NCBI RefSeq assembly: GCF_001637225.1
Contig: NZ_LVJI01000015.1
Span: 242,404 to 306,403, forward strand
Direction: 5' to 3'
Length of the DNA: 64,000 nucleotides
DNA from: Paenibacillus antarcticus
Lineage (GTDB): Bacteria; Bacillota; Bacilli; Paenibacillales; Paenibacillaceae
The notes under the pieces were generated by a model. It was not told the origin of the DNA. It did no database searches and saw only the letters and a list, made by a program, of their open reading frames with translations. The stretch's first letter is position 1; each line of letters opens with the position of its first letter. Below, piece by piece: positions 56,816 through 64,000 of this stretch. The position numbers and the translations under genes are program-made.

Positions 56816-57484
56816 TCCCCCCTAAGTCCCCCTTTGTAAGGGGGATCCCAAGGGCTAGCCCTCTGGACACCCAAAATTTCGTCGATTAACTTACAAAGTC
56901 TGTGATTAGTTCTTTTGGGAGCGTATCCTCGCTTATCGCCATATACTTACTTTGCCTTCGCAAATTAAATATATGGCCCGCTACCTGCTAGAGCTACTTC
57001 GTTTGTAGCATTCCCTCATACATCAGTCGATCTGCACCAACTCTAACTACTATCCCGTGGCGGAAGGATCCCGAAGACGTACCCGCAGGGGAGTCGAGGA
57101 TCGGGACTTCCACCAACCCTCAATTATCTCAGACGCATCGTAGGCCCTCATTCTTCTCTTGACTGCACCAAGTCCAGCTACCTCGCCGTGGTGGAAGGAC
57201 CCCGAAGACGTACCCGCAGGGAGTCGAGGATCGGGACTTCCACCAACCCTCAATTATCTCAGACGCATCGTAGGCCCTCATTTGATAGTGCATAACGAGG
57301 AGCGAAGCCGGCTAAGCACCCTTCGCATGAAAGGTGACCAAGATGATCCCGAAGGGGAGTCGAGGAAGAACCGCTCCGCCTATAGCATACCTTCTATCCG
57401 CACACTAACTCCCTCCACCAAACTTTCAGGAGTCCAGAGGGCAGGCCCTCTGGGGTCCCCCTTATCAAGGGGGATTTAGGGGGA
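56816..57484. mobile_element. MITE-like non-coding element with ~53-bp inverted terminal repeats
   Basis: The ends are imperfect inverted copies: left 56816-56868 and right 57432-57484, both of the form TCCCCCTAARTCCCCCTT... AAGGGGGA... GCCCTCTGGAC. The 670-bp body is GC-rich compared with its neighbours and contains a ~98-bp direct repeat (57055-57152 and 57186-57282, period 131) and a third partial motif. Open frames inside it are short and start without ribosome-binding sites. It lies between the ileS T-box terminator and the ileS start. No clear target-site duplication. Confidence 0.75.
57055..57282. repeat. Two ~98-bp direct repeats inside the element
   Basis: Copies at 57055-57152 and 57186-57282 differ at three positions (two substitutions and one G deletion). 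Each can fold, since GGAAGGATCCCGA pairs with TCGGGACTTCC. The core GGGGAGTCGAGGA recurs a third time near 57353-57366. Confidence 0.8.
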
Positions 57485-57493
57485 TCGGCACGC

Positions 57494-57745
57494 AAAAAAA
57501 GCCCCATCCCCAAAGGGACGAGACTTTAGCTCGCGTTACCACCCTAATTTCGCTTATAAATAAAACACTTCATAAGCGACATCTCAAGTCCATGCGGATA
57601 TTAAAAGCATGGAGCCGATATAACGTTCGGCAGACCGGCTTAGCTTACACGCGTCAAGGACGTTTCAGCTTCACTTCTCCGGGAGGATCTTCCACTAAAG
57701 GTCTGTACGTTGGCTTTCAGCATTATACCAACTCTCTGAAGAACA
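57494..57745 (-). promoter_or_regulatory. T-box riboswitch of ileS
   Basis: Minus-strand features in order: AGAGAG at the base of stem I (57732-57737), GCTGAAAGCC, a likely Ile specifier ATC near 57617-57619, the T-box core AGGGTGGTAACGCG (57532-57545), and the terminator AGTCTCGTCCC / GGGATGGGGCT with T7 (57494-57525). Uncharged tRNA-Ile would stabilise the antiterminator. The specifier position is inferred. Confidence 0.88.
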
Positions 57746-57801
57746 GTTCCTTATGGTACTTTTCCCATCATCAAATTCAATAAAATCAGATTGTGACTAT
57801 A

Positions 57802-57830
57802 GTTATAGCTTCTTTCGCAGAAAAAGTCAA
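57802..57830 (-). promoter_or_regulatory. Sigma-A promoter of the ileS leader
   Basis: TTGACT (57825-57830) and TATAAC (57802-57807), 17-bp spacer, minus strand. Confidence 0.75.
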
Positions 57831-57842
57831 CCCGACTAAGGC

Positions 57843-58328
57843 CTAATAGACTTCCTTCGCTTCTTCACGGCTCTCCAATGTTTCCCATCCATCCATGCTA
57901 AGTAACTCTAATTGAGCTTCAACGAGACTACGGAAACGGGTCCGATAAATAGATGCCTGCTTCTTCAACTCTTCGATTTCCATCGAAATTTTCCGTGATT
58001 TAGATAAAGCTTCATTGATAATCCGGTCCGCATTCTTCTCGGATTCTTTAATGATTAATTGAGATTCTTTCTTTGCATTACTTTTCACATCATCAGCAGC
58101 TTCTTGGGCTACAATAATTGTCTTGGAAAGAGAATCCTCAATATTAATGAAATGATCTAATCTTTCTTGAAGAGTAAACATTTGGTTCTGTAATTCTTTA
58201 TTCTCCCGAATGACACCCTCATAGTCCTTTATCACTTGATCCAAGAATTCATTCACTTCATCTTCATCATAACCGCGAATTCTGCGGGCAAATTCTTTGT
58301 TATGTATGTCCAATGGTGTTAATGGCAT
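57843..58328 (-). CDS. divIVA: Cell-division/polarity protein DivIVA
   Basis: A 161-residue coiled-coil protein with the membrane-binding N-terminus MPLTPLDIHNKEFARRIRGY and the GYDEDEVNEFLDQVIKDYE motif, then long heptad-rich helices. It marks cell poles and septa and organises division and sporulation partners. Gene order ylmH-divIVA-ileS is as in Bacillus. Confidence 0.95.
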   Translation of the reverse strand: MPLTPLDIHNKEFARRIRGYDEDEVNEFLDQVIKDYEGVIRENKELQNQMFTLQERLDHFINIEDSLSKTIIVAQEAADDVKSNAKKESQLIIKESEKNADRIINEALSKSRKISMEIEELKKQASIYRTRFRSLVEAQLELLSMDGWETLESREEAKEVY

Positions 58329-58428
58329 GGATGCGCACCTCCTGAAAATTTCGGTTCAAAAAACTGAATCCATTAATTGACCTTGGATAACTCAATTCGA
58401 CAAGAAGTACTCACTTCCTGCAATGTAT

Positions 58429-59214
58429 TCACATAAATTTTCCGATTTTAACACGGTACCGTCCCTTTTTCGTCATTTCTCCGGCCTCTATCACCTTGAA
58501 ACGACCGAAGGTTTGAAGAGAAACGATATCTCCTTCTTTTAAAGATGAGGAGGGATTCTCTTCTACTTTCCAATTGACCCGACATCGTCCAGCTTTAATC
58601 GGCACTAGAATTTTACTACGACTAAGTCGGTATACATCTGCACAAATGCCATCAAGACGTAACGAAGCGACCGTAAGGTCCATCGTATCAAGAGAGACTT
58701 TACTTGTCCGCAATGATTCTAGCGGTAAAACCTCACTCTGTACATGAACACGGTGCACTTGATTAAGTTGCATATGAAGGTATGATGCAATATCTTCTCC
58801 AACGACCGCATGACAACCATCTTCCAATACATGGATATCACCTATCTTACTCCGTTTAATACCCAGATTAAGAATGGAACCCATGTAGTCACCATGATCG
58901 AGTTGAAGAAATTTCTGATCACCTGAGTAGATACTTAGTACAGCCATTCCCATATTTTCGTTGTCTATATCACGATAATCAGGTGCAATAATAGCGCGGC
59001 ACCTTTCAGCTTCAACATAACCACCGCTTAATCGAATATGTACATCAGGATGTCGATTAACTAATGTCTGCAGTATAAAAGATTGCCTAGGATCCAGAAA
59101 ATCCGTTAGTTTCACTTCATGATATTCGCCAGCATTAACGACCCATTCCCAAGCTCTGTCCACAAACTCGCGTTCATCTGGGTGAAAATGATCAAGTATA
59201 TCCAGTCGCATCAT
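58429..59214 (-). CDS. ylmH: YlmH, S4-domain RNA-binding protein
   Basis: The 261-residue protein has an N-terminal helical region starting with HFHPDEREFVDRAWEWVVNA, a central mixed domain with SIYSGDQKFLQLDHGDYMGS, and a C-terminal S4 domain (about 180-260, ICADVYRLSRSKILVPIKAG). In Bacilli it is a ribosome-associated factor encoded in the division cluster. Starts 6 bp from the end of yggT. Confidence 0.93.
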   Translation of the reverse strand: MMRLDILDHFHPDEREFVDRAWEWVVNAGEYHEVKLTDFLDPRQSFILQTLVNRHPDVHIRLSGGYVEAERCRAIIAPDYRDIDNENMGMAVLSIYSGDQKFLQLDHGDYMGSILNLGIKRSKIGDIHVLEDGCHAVVGEDIASYLHMQLNQVHRVHVQSEVLPLESLRTSKVSLDTMDLTVASLRLDGICADVYRLSRSKILVPIKAGRCRVNWKVEENPSSSLKEGDIVSLQTFGRFKVIEAGEMTKKGRYRVKIGKFM

Positions 59215-59220
59215 AAACCC

Positions 59221-59490
59221 CTAGAAAAATATCGAGTGGATAACAAATTTCAATCCAGATTGGACAAATTGCAATACGAACAATGCAATAATTGGAGAAA
59301 TATCAAGCATTCCCATAATGGGTGGAATAAATCGACGGAACACAGATAAATACGGTTCAACCAACTTAGTCAAGAACTCACCTATGAAATTCTCACGTAA
59401 GTTTGGAAGCCAAGACATTAATACATAAATTACAATCATATAAAAGTAAATTTCGAAAATCATTGTGATAATTCGATCAAGCTGGTACAA
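59221..59490 (-). CDS. YggT/YlmG family membrane protein
   Basis: An 89-residue protein with two hydrophobic segments (IITMIFEIYFYMIVIYVLMS and MLDISPIIALFVLQFVQSGL) and the family RRFIPPIMGMLDISPI loop. Unknown molecular role; genetic neighbours of division genes in many bacteria. Adjacent to sepF (7-bp gap). Confidence 0.9.
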   Translation of the reverse strand: MYQLDRIITMIFEIYFYMIVIYVLMSWLPNLRENFIGEFLTKLVEPYLSVFRRFIPPIMGMLDISPIIALFVLQFVQSGLKFVIHSIFF

Positions 59491-59497
59491 AGTAGGC

Positions 59498-59941
59498 TCA
59501 CCTCATTCTATTATATTCTAGTTCTTCAGCTAAAATCTCAGAGATATTACCTTGGATTTCAACTGTATCTGGGGTGCATAGAAATATGTTACCACCAATT
59601 TTCGAAATACTTCCACTTAAAGCATACACCGTTCCACTGACAAAATCGATAATACGAAAGGCTTGATCATTACGGACACGTTGCAAATTCATTACAACTG
59701 TACGATGGGAACGCAAATGATCAGCAATTTCCTGTGCTTCATCATATGAACGTGGCTCAGCTAATACTACTTTAACATTTTTCTGTGAGTGAATGCTAAC
59801 GACATTACTTCTTTGATTCTTACGTGGCTCAGTATTCGTTGTCGCATACTCCTCTTCCTCAACTGCAAGAGGCTCCCGCTCAGTAACCTCTTCTTCTTCC
59901 TGTAAACCCATAAAGTTCATAAAACGATTCATGACACCCAT
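59498..59941 (-). CDS. sepF: Cell-division protein SepF
   Basis: ATG 59941 has AGAGGAGGG upstream; an upstream in-frame ATG extends into the previous gene. The 147-residue protein has a short membrane-binding N-terminal helix (MGVMNRFMNFMGLQ), an acidic linker and the SepF ring-forming domain (about 65-145, VLAEPRSYDEAQEIADHLRS and DFVSGTVYALSGSISKIGGN). It polymerises and tethers FtsZ to the membrane. Confidence 0.95.
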   Translation of the reverse strand: MGVMNRFMNFMGLQEEEEVTEREPLAVEEEEYATTNTEPRKNQRSNVVSIHSQKNVKVVLAEPRSYDEAQEIADHLRSHRTVVMNLQRVRNDQAFRIIDFVSGTVYALSGSISKIGGNIFLCTPDTVEIQGNISEILAEELEYNRMR

Positions 59942-59943
59942 CT

Positions 59944-60633
59944 TTAGCCCTCCTCTTTCCCCACTAGAATAGATCCTAAACGTACCCAAGTAGATCCTTC
60001 TTCAATCGCGACTTCGAAATCGTTCGACATCCCCATTGATAATTCTGTGATAGGTTCGCGTGTAAGGGACTGCCGGTTAAGTTCATCTCTCAATTCCCTT
60101 AATGCTCGGAATATCGGCCGTGTATCTTCAGGATGCCCCTCAAATGGAGCCATAGTCATCAATCCAATGACTTTAATATGATCGAATCCCTTAATCTCTT
60201 CGAGAAAAGATACCACTTTCTCAGGTGCTAGACCATATTTAGAATCTTCGCCTGAAATATTAACTTGAACAAACACCTGCACGACTAATCCTAAGGATTT
60301 CGCCTTACTCTCTAGCATTTGGGCTAGTGAAAGACGATCCAGTGAGTGAATATAATGGAACTTATCGATGATATCCTTCACCTTGTTCGTCTGAAGATGC
60401 CCGATGAAATGCCAAACCCCTTGGTTGCCTAATGCATTCCACTTCTCTTCAGCATTCTGCCAGCGATTCTCACCCACATGAATGAGGCCTTGATTCAGAA
60501 CTTCAGCTGTCATCTCCAATGAAACATACTTGGTAACAGCAACGACATGTACATCTTCTCTAGATCTACCACTTCTTATGCAAGCATCATTTATGCGAGT
60601 TTCTACATCATTAATCCGATCTTTAAATGTCAA
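59944..60633 (-). CDS. YggS-family PLP homeostasis protein
   Basis: The TTG at 60633 has GAGGTGGG 6 bp upstream and lies 11 bp past the pgeF stop, so it is preferred over GTG starts inside pgeF. The 229-residue TIM barrel shows the PLP lysine in VVAVTKYVS (about 35), VGENRWQNAEEKW and MGMSNDFEVAIEEGSTWVRL near the end. It corresponds to ylmE in Bacillus and handles free PLP. Confidence 0.93.
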   Translation of the reverse strand: MTFKDRINDVETRINDACIRSGRSREDVHVVAVTKYVSLEMTAEVLNQGLIHVGENRWQNAEEKWNALGNQGVWHFIGHLQTNKVKDIIDKFHYIHSLDRLSLAQMLESKAKSLGLVVQVFVQVNISGEDSKYGLAPEKVVSFLEEIKGFDHIKVIGLMTMAPFEGHPEDTRPIFRALRELRDELNRQSLTREPITELSMGMSNDFEVAIEEGSTWVRLGSILVGKEEG

Positions 60634-60644
60634 AAAAACCCACC

Positions 60645-61490
60645 TCACTTTAAGCCTAACCAACTTGCCATACGTCCTGTCGTTCCTCCATCTTTACGAT
60701 AAGAGAAGAACAAATCATTGCGGCAGCTTGTACAATATGTTGTACATTCGATATGACTCGGCATTATTCCTGCTTTCATCATAATCTGTCGATTCATTTC
60801 TTTCAAGTTTAGCATACTTTTGCCGTTGTTCTTTTTCAGATACCATGAAGTGGAATACGTATTATTACCCAAGACATCTTTTTCTAAATCGTATACCGAT
60901 AACATCACCTTATCGTCTACCTCATAACAGCATGATCCAATCGAAGGGCCAATAGCAGCACGTATGTCATGAGCATCACTACCATACTCATGGACCATCT
61001 TATCTACCATGGTTGAGGCTATTCTTGATACCGTCCCTTTCCAGCCCGCATGGGCAAGCCCAATGACTTGCTTAATGGGATCATAGAAATATAACGGCAC
61101 GCAATCTGCATAAAAAGAAGTTAAGAGAACGCCTGGGATATTCGTGAGTAGCCCATCCGTATTCTGAAATGCAGATGATTGATCCATATTACCACGACCT
61201 TGATCTTCAAGGTGAACGATCTCCACGTGATTACTATGAACCTGTTCACCACACGTCCATGCTTGATAAGGGAAACCTAATGTCTCAACTATTCTATGGC
61301 GATTAATTATTACATCACCCGGGTCATCATCTACATGAAAAGCACAGTTCAGACTTTCATAAGGGGATTTACTAGTTCCTCCATGTCGTCCTGTAAATCC
61401 TACGGTTATTTTATCGAAAGAGGTCCATGGTGCTAGCAGAAACAAAGCCGGGTCCTCATCTTTACGATTATTCACTACAAATGGTTCCAT
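60645..61490 (-). CDS. pgeF: Purine nucleoside phosphorylase / LACC1-like (YlmD, PgeF)
   Basis: The 281-residue protein has the multicopper-like zinc site: TVGFTGRHGG near the start, the catalytic Cys-His set in FYADCVPLYFYDP and LAHAGWKGTVSRI, and CCYEVDD. Family members (YfiH/YlmD/LACC1) show purine nucleoside phosphorolysis and peptidoglycan-edit activity. Third gene of the ylm cluster. Confidence 0.9.
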   Translation of the reverse strand: MEPFVVNNRKDEDPALFLLAPWTSFDKITVGFTGRHGGTSKSPYESLNCAFHVDDDPGDVIINRHRIVETLGFPYQAWTCGEQVHSNHVEIVHLEDQGRGNMDQSSAFQNTDGLLTNIPGVLLTSFYADCVPLYFYDPIKQVIGLAHAGWKGTVSRIASTMVDKMVHEYGSDAHDIRAAIGPSIGSCCYEVDDKVMLSVYDLEKDVLGNNTYSTSWYLKKNNGKSMLNLKEMNRQIMMKAGIMPSHIECTTYCTSCRNDLFFSYRKDGGTTGRMASWLGLK

Positions 61491-61568
61491 TCATTTCACC
61501 TCTATTCCAGTGTAACATATTTCTAGTTTGCTTACGGCAACTAAAGAGATGCTTGCGAAAGGTAACGG

Positions 61569-61865
61569 TTAATACGATCGACGATCAATTCGATCCAACC
61601 GATCCATATCCTTTTCTTGTTCTACAGCCTTAACTTCCTCCATTTTCACCAAAACGACATCCGACCCTATCTTCACAATATTATTCCAGGGAATAATAAG
61701 ATCACTGCGACCACCAAATAAACCCATGAATCTACTATAGCTAGGCACGACAATCGCTTCAATTCTACCCTGCCGTAGGTCAAGCTCTAAATCGCTGATT
61801 TGCCCCAATCTTTTGCCATCTACAATATTAATAACATCCTTGGTTTGAAAATCGGAGATTTTCAT
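61569..61865 (-). CDS. ylmC: YlmC/YmxH PRC-barrel sporulation protein
   Basis: ATG 61865 (MKISDFQTKDVINIVDGKRL) follows GTGGGGATGATG; three tandem ATGs make the exact start uncertain. The 98-residue protein is a PRC barrel (LGQISDLELDLRQGRIEAIV, then SDLIIPWNNIVKIGSDVVLV) with a charged tail. YlmC/YmxH family, function unclear. It stands between sigG and pgeF as in Bacillus. Confidence 0.88.
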   Translation of the reverse strand: MKISDFQTKDVINIVDGKRLGQISDLELDLRQGRIEAIVVPSYSRFMGLFGGRSDLIIPWNNIVKIGSDVVLVKMEEVKAVEQEKDMDRLDRIDRRSY

Positions 61866-61980
61866 CATCATCCCCACCATTTTCTTATCTGGAATCATAG
61901 CTTCACACCTTCATAAATATAGTTATATATTTAATATATGTGGGGTCTGGGCGAAATGTCATTTTATTATGAGAAAGCCA

Positions 61981-62012
61981 AAAAAAAAGCGATCCCATTA
62001 GGATCGCTCTTT
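61981..62012 (-). terminator. Terminator of sigG
   Basis: AGCGATCC / GGATCGCT with a long T-run on the minus strand. Confidence 0.8.
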
Positions 62013-62139
62013 GGAGCTATTTTAAAATATAAGAAAATATATGTTTCACTTGATACTCCATTCCTTATATTATTTAAAACGAGTCCCATTTTTCAAGAAA
62101 GACACTTTAGCCGCTTCTATATGATTCATGGACATTCAT

Positions 62140-62922
62140 TTAAGCTTTAACATATTTCTGCATTTGTTGAATGGCTGATTTCTCCAACCTAGATACTTGG
62201 GCTTGAGAGATGCCAATTTCGTCTGCTACTTCCATCTGAGTTTTACCTTCAAAAAAGCGCATGGAAAGGATCATTTTTTCCCGTTGTCCTAATCTGTGCA
62301 TAGCTTCTCTTAATGCAATCTCTTCAATCCATGAAACATCTTTGTTCTTATCGTCACTAATCTGATCCATCACATAAATAGGGTCACCACCATCATGGTA
62401 AATCGGTTCGAATAACGATACTGGATCCTGAATGGCATCCAAAGCGAACACTACATCTTCCTTAGGAACATTAAGTGCGGCAGAAATTTCAAAAATAGTC
62501 GGTTCTCTGCAATTCTGATTCGTTAAGGAGTCACGGACTTGAAGTGCTTTATATGCTATGTCACGTAAAGAGCGTGATACTCTTATAGGATTGTTATCCC
62601 GCAAATACCGTCGAATTTCCCCAATAATCATGGGTACCGCATACGTTGAGAATTTAACATTTTGCCCTAAATCAAAATTATCAATAGCCTTCATTAGTCC
62701 GATACAGCCTACCTGAAACAAATCGTCGACAAATTCCCCCCGATTGTTAAAACGTTGAATCACACTCAGTACCAACCTTAGATTTCCATTTACTAATTTT
62801 TCCCTAGCTGAACGTTCATTATTTTGCTGAAGGGCATGGAACAATTCCCGCATTTCCACATTTGTTAGTACGGGAAGTTTGGCAGTATCTACCCCACAGA
62901 TTTCAACTTTGTTTCGGGTCAT
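62140..62922 (-). CDS. sigG: Forespore sigma factor SigG
   Basis: The 260-residue sigma-70 protein starts MTRNKVEICGVDTAKLPVLT, the typical SigG start, with GGGAGG upstream. Region 2 (LRLVLSVIQRFNNRGEFVDD, GLMKAIDNFDLGQNVKFSTY), region 3 and the region 4 helix-turn-helix (KTQMEVADEIGISQAQVSRL) are complete. It drives late forespore genes. A sigma-F/G-type promoter is present upstream. Confidence 0.96.
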   Translation of the reverse strand: MTRNKVEICGVDTAKLPVLTNVEMRELFHALQQNNERSAREKLVNGNLRLVLSVIQRFNNRGEFVDDLFQVGCIGLMKAIDNFDLGQNVKFSTYAVPMIIGEIRRYLRDNNPIRVSRSLRDIAYKALQVRDSLTNQNCREPTIFEISAALNVPKEDVVFALDAIQDPVSLFEPIYHDGGDPIYVMDQISDDKNKDVSWIEEIALREAMHRLGQREKMILSMRFFEGKTQMEVADEIGISQAQVSRLEKSAIQQMQKYVKA

Positions 62923-62957
62923 GATGATTTACCTCCCAAGAAGAAACATTAATGTAC

Positions 62958-62985
62958 ATTATCTCCCCAGAGGCTCAATTTATTC
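62958..62985 (-). promoter_or_regulatory. Putative sigma-F/sigma-G promoter of sigG
   Basis: On the minus strand GAATA (62981-62985), 14 bp, then GGAGATAAT (62958-62966), close to GYATA-N14/15-GGNNANANT. It is about 35 bp upstream of the start codon. Confidence 0.5.
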
Positions 62986-63088
62986 CTACTCGATAAATCT
63001 ATATAGAAGAACTAAATACGAACCCCTTATCCATGGGTCTCTTCAGAATGAAGGAATTGTGGTTGCAAAATTTAGTTCAATCTATCTA

Positions 63089-63811
63089 CTACACCATCTT
63101 ATTAAATTCCTTACGTAGTCGTTTGATAATTCTCTTCTCCAATCGAGAGATATAGGACTGAGAAATCCCCAACATATCCGCTACATCTTTTTGCGTCTTC
63201 TCTTCTCCATCCTGTAGTCCGAATCTTAGTTCCATAATGGTCCGCTCTCGTTCTGTCAATTTATCAAGTGCTTTATGCAATAATTTTCGGTCTACTTGCT
63301 CTTCAATATTACGATAAATCGTATCATTCTCTGTACCTAGCACATCAGAAAGTAATAGTTCATTTCCATCCCAATCAATATTTAAAGGTTCATCAAATGA
63401 CACTTCACTTCGAATTTTATTATTTCGACGCAAATACATTAGTATCTCATTCTCAATACAACGAGAAGCATACGTAGCTAATTTTATTTTTTTCTCAGGA
63501 TCAAATGTATTAACAGCCTTTATCAGGCCGATAGCTCCAATCGATACCAAATCTTCAATATTGATACCTGTATTCTCAAATTTACGTGCGATATAGACGA
63601 CCAATCTCAAGTTACGTTCAATCAACATTGCCCGGATAGCTGAGTCACCAGTGGACAGCCTTTGCAGTAAGTACTCTTCTTCCTCTCGTGTTAGAGGTGG
63701 GGGAAGAGCTTCACTACCTCCTATGTAGTATATTTCTTCACTTTTAAGTCCGAATAAGTAGAGCGCACGATAATATTGAATTTGTACTACTAATTTCCAT
63801 TTAACCAACAT
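63089..63811 (-). CDS. sigE: Mother-cell sigma factor SigE (pro-sigma-E)
   Basis: ATG 63811 ([20 protein letters not shown]) with AGGAGG upstream is the family start; the frame is open further upstream but that part lies in repeats. The 240-residue protein has the N-terminal pro-sequence (cleaved by SpoIIGA), [20 protein letters not shown], regions 2-4 and the region 4 motif [20 protein letters not shown]. Early mother-cell regulator, followed by sigG at 166 bp. Confidence 0.97.
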   Translation of the reverse strand: MLVKWKLVVQIQYYRALYLFGLKSEEIYYIGGSEALPPPLTREEEEYLLQRLSTGDSAIRAMLIERNLRLVVYIARKFENTGINIEDLVSIGAIGLIKAVNTFDPEKKIKLATYASRCIENEILMYLRRNNKIRSEVSFDEPLNIDWDGNELLLSDVLGTENDTIYRNIEEQVDRKLLHKALDKLTERERTIMELRFGLQDGEEKTQKDVADMLGISQSYISRLEKRIIKRLRKEFNKMV

Positions 63812-63828
63812 GAATTCTTTCCTCCTAA

Positions 63829-63938
63829 GAGTTTTCTGTAAGAAAACTAGCATCGTAAGCATCATCTTTGAGTTTTCTGTAAGAAAACTAGCATCGTAAG
63901 CATCATCATATGTTTTCTGAAGCAAACTACCATCGATG
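63829..63938. repeat. Tandem 41-bp repeats upstream of sigE
   Basis: Two identical 41-bp units start at 63829 and 63870 (GAGTTTTCTGTAAGAAAAC then TAGCATCGTAAGCATCATC). A third, decayed unit follows from 63911 with the same period. Each contains a GTTTTCT-GTA-AGAAAAC hairpin. The repeats fill most of the spoIIGA-sigE gap and have no stop codon in the sigE-extending frame. Confidence 0.8.
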
Positions 63939-63956
63939 TACCGCAAAAATATCTTT

Positions 63957-64000
63957 TCAATCATTAACTTGAGTTTCCGAAGGATATAAGCCAGCGGGAG
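63957..64000 (-). CDS. spoIIGA: Possible C-terminus of SpoIIGA (partial)
   Basis: One minus-strand frame reads [13 protein letters not shown] and stops at 63957-63959. SpoIIGA is always encoded just upstream of sigE, so this is likely its tail, but 13 residues are too few to prove it. The sigE-frame extension ([12 protein letters not shown]) is also open and cannot be excluded. Confidence 0.35.
   Translation of the reverse strand, partial: PAGLYPSETQVND

Noticed and set aside
57050..57479. Open frames inside the ileS leader element (both strands)
   Set aside because: They span the direct repeats and folding arms, lack ribosome-binding sites and resemble no protein; the region is better explained as structured non-coding repeat DNA.
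61938..62150. Plus-strand 70-residue frame over the sigG terminator
   Set aside because: It contains the terminator hairpin and overlaps the end of sigG; no ribosome-binding site.
63812..63964. 51-residue N-terminal extension of SigE
   Set aside because: The extension is translated repeat sequence, while the internal ATG has a strong AGGAGG and gives the known SigE start.

Overview
The window reads as chromosome of a low-GC, endospore-forming Firmicute, most likely Paenibacillus or a close relative. Evidence seen directly: a spoIIGA/sigE/sigG - ylm/sepF - divIVA - ileS - lspA - rluD - pyrimidine operon order as in Bacilli, an LL-diaminopimelate aminotransferase, a long type-2-like isoleucyl-tRNA synthetase behind a T-box leader, small YjcZ-like sporulation peptides, and several CUT1 sugar-uptake operons that lack their own ATPase. 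Family calls come from recognising motifs by eye; no database search was run.

Layout. 1-5300 is the right end of an integrated mobile element: a tyrosine integrase next to the 3' end of a tRNA-Val gene, an ImmR/ImmA-like repressor-protease pair, a divergent Cro-like regulator with an array of TCAC-N5-GTGA operators, an excisionase-like protein and a decayed gene. 5440-12600 holds housekeeping and decayed genes: an interrupted AhpD-like gene, a GvpU-like gene, a stalk-domain secreted protein, a metallophosphoesterase/EamA pair with a divergent DeoR regulator, and a yjfB-like motility peptide. 12700-20800 is a complete-looking sialic acid operon on the minus strand (nanA, SGNH esterase, CUT1 transporter, nanE, nanK, RpiR regulator, yhcH/nanQ). 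20900-23050 is a cluster of tiny hydrophobic peptides with a NucB-type nuclease. 23265-26155 holds an AI-2E family permease, ung with a structured leader, and a J-like/membrane protein.

26249-37201 is a second carbohydrate region: an AraC regulator divergent from a GH2 beta-galactosidase, a tRNA-Leu, and a minus-strand LacI regulator - LplB/LplC-type permeases - lipoprotein - GH30 glycosidase unit with palindromic LacI-type operators and CcpA-like (cre) sites. 37400-40240 has an FG-GAP-like protein, a SulP anion transporter and tRNA-Ile2/tRNA-fMet genes.

40410-49401 is the pyrimidine operon pyrR-pyrB-pyrC-carA-carB-pyrF-pyrE with a PyrR attenuator and no pyrK/pyrD. dapL, rluD, lspA, a YteA-like DksA/TraR protein and ileS follow. 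Between the ileS T-box and the ileS start codon lies a ~670-bp GC-rich element with ~53-bp terminal inverted repeats and an internal direct repeat; this is the most unusual structure in the window. The right end is the division/sporulation cluster divIVA, ylmH, yggT, sepF, yggS, pgeF, ylmC, sigG, sigE and possibly the tail of spoIIGA, with tandem 41-bp repeats in front of sigE.

I found no CRISPR array, no full phage structural module and no recognisable defence island. The strongest candidates for follow-up are the ileS leader element, the ung leader RNA, the mobile-element operator array and the sialic-acid operator/promoter.
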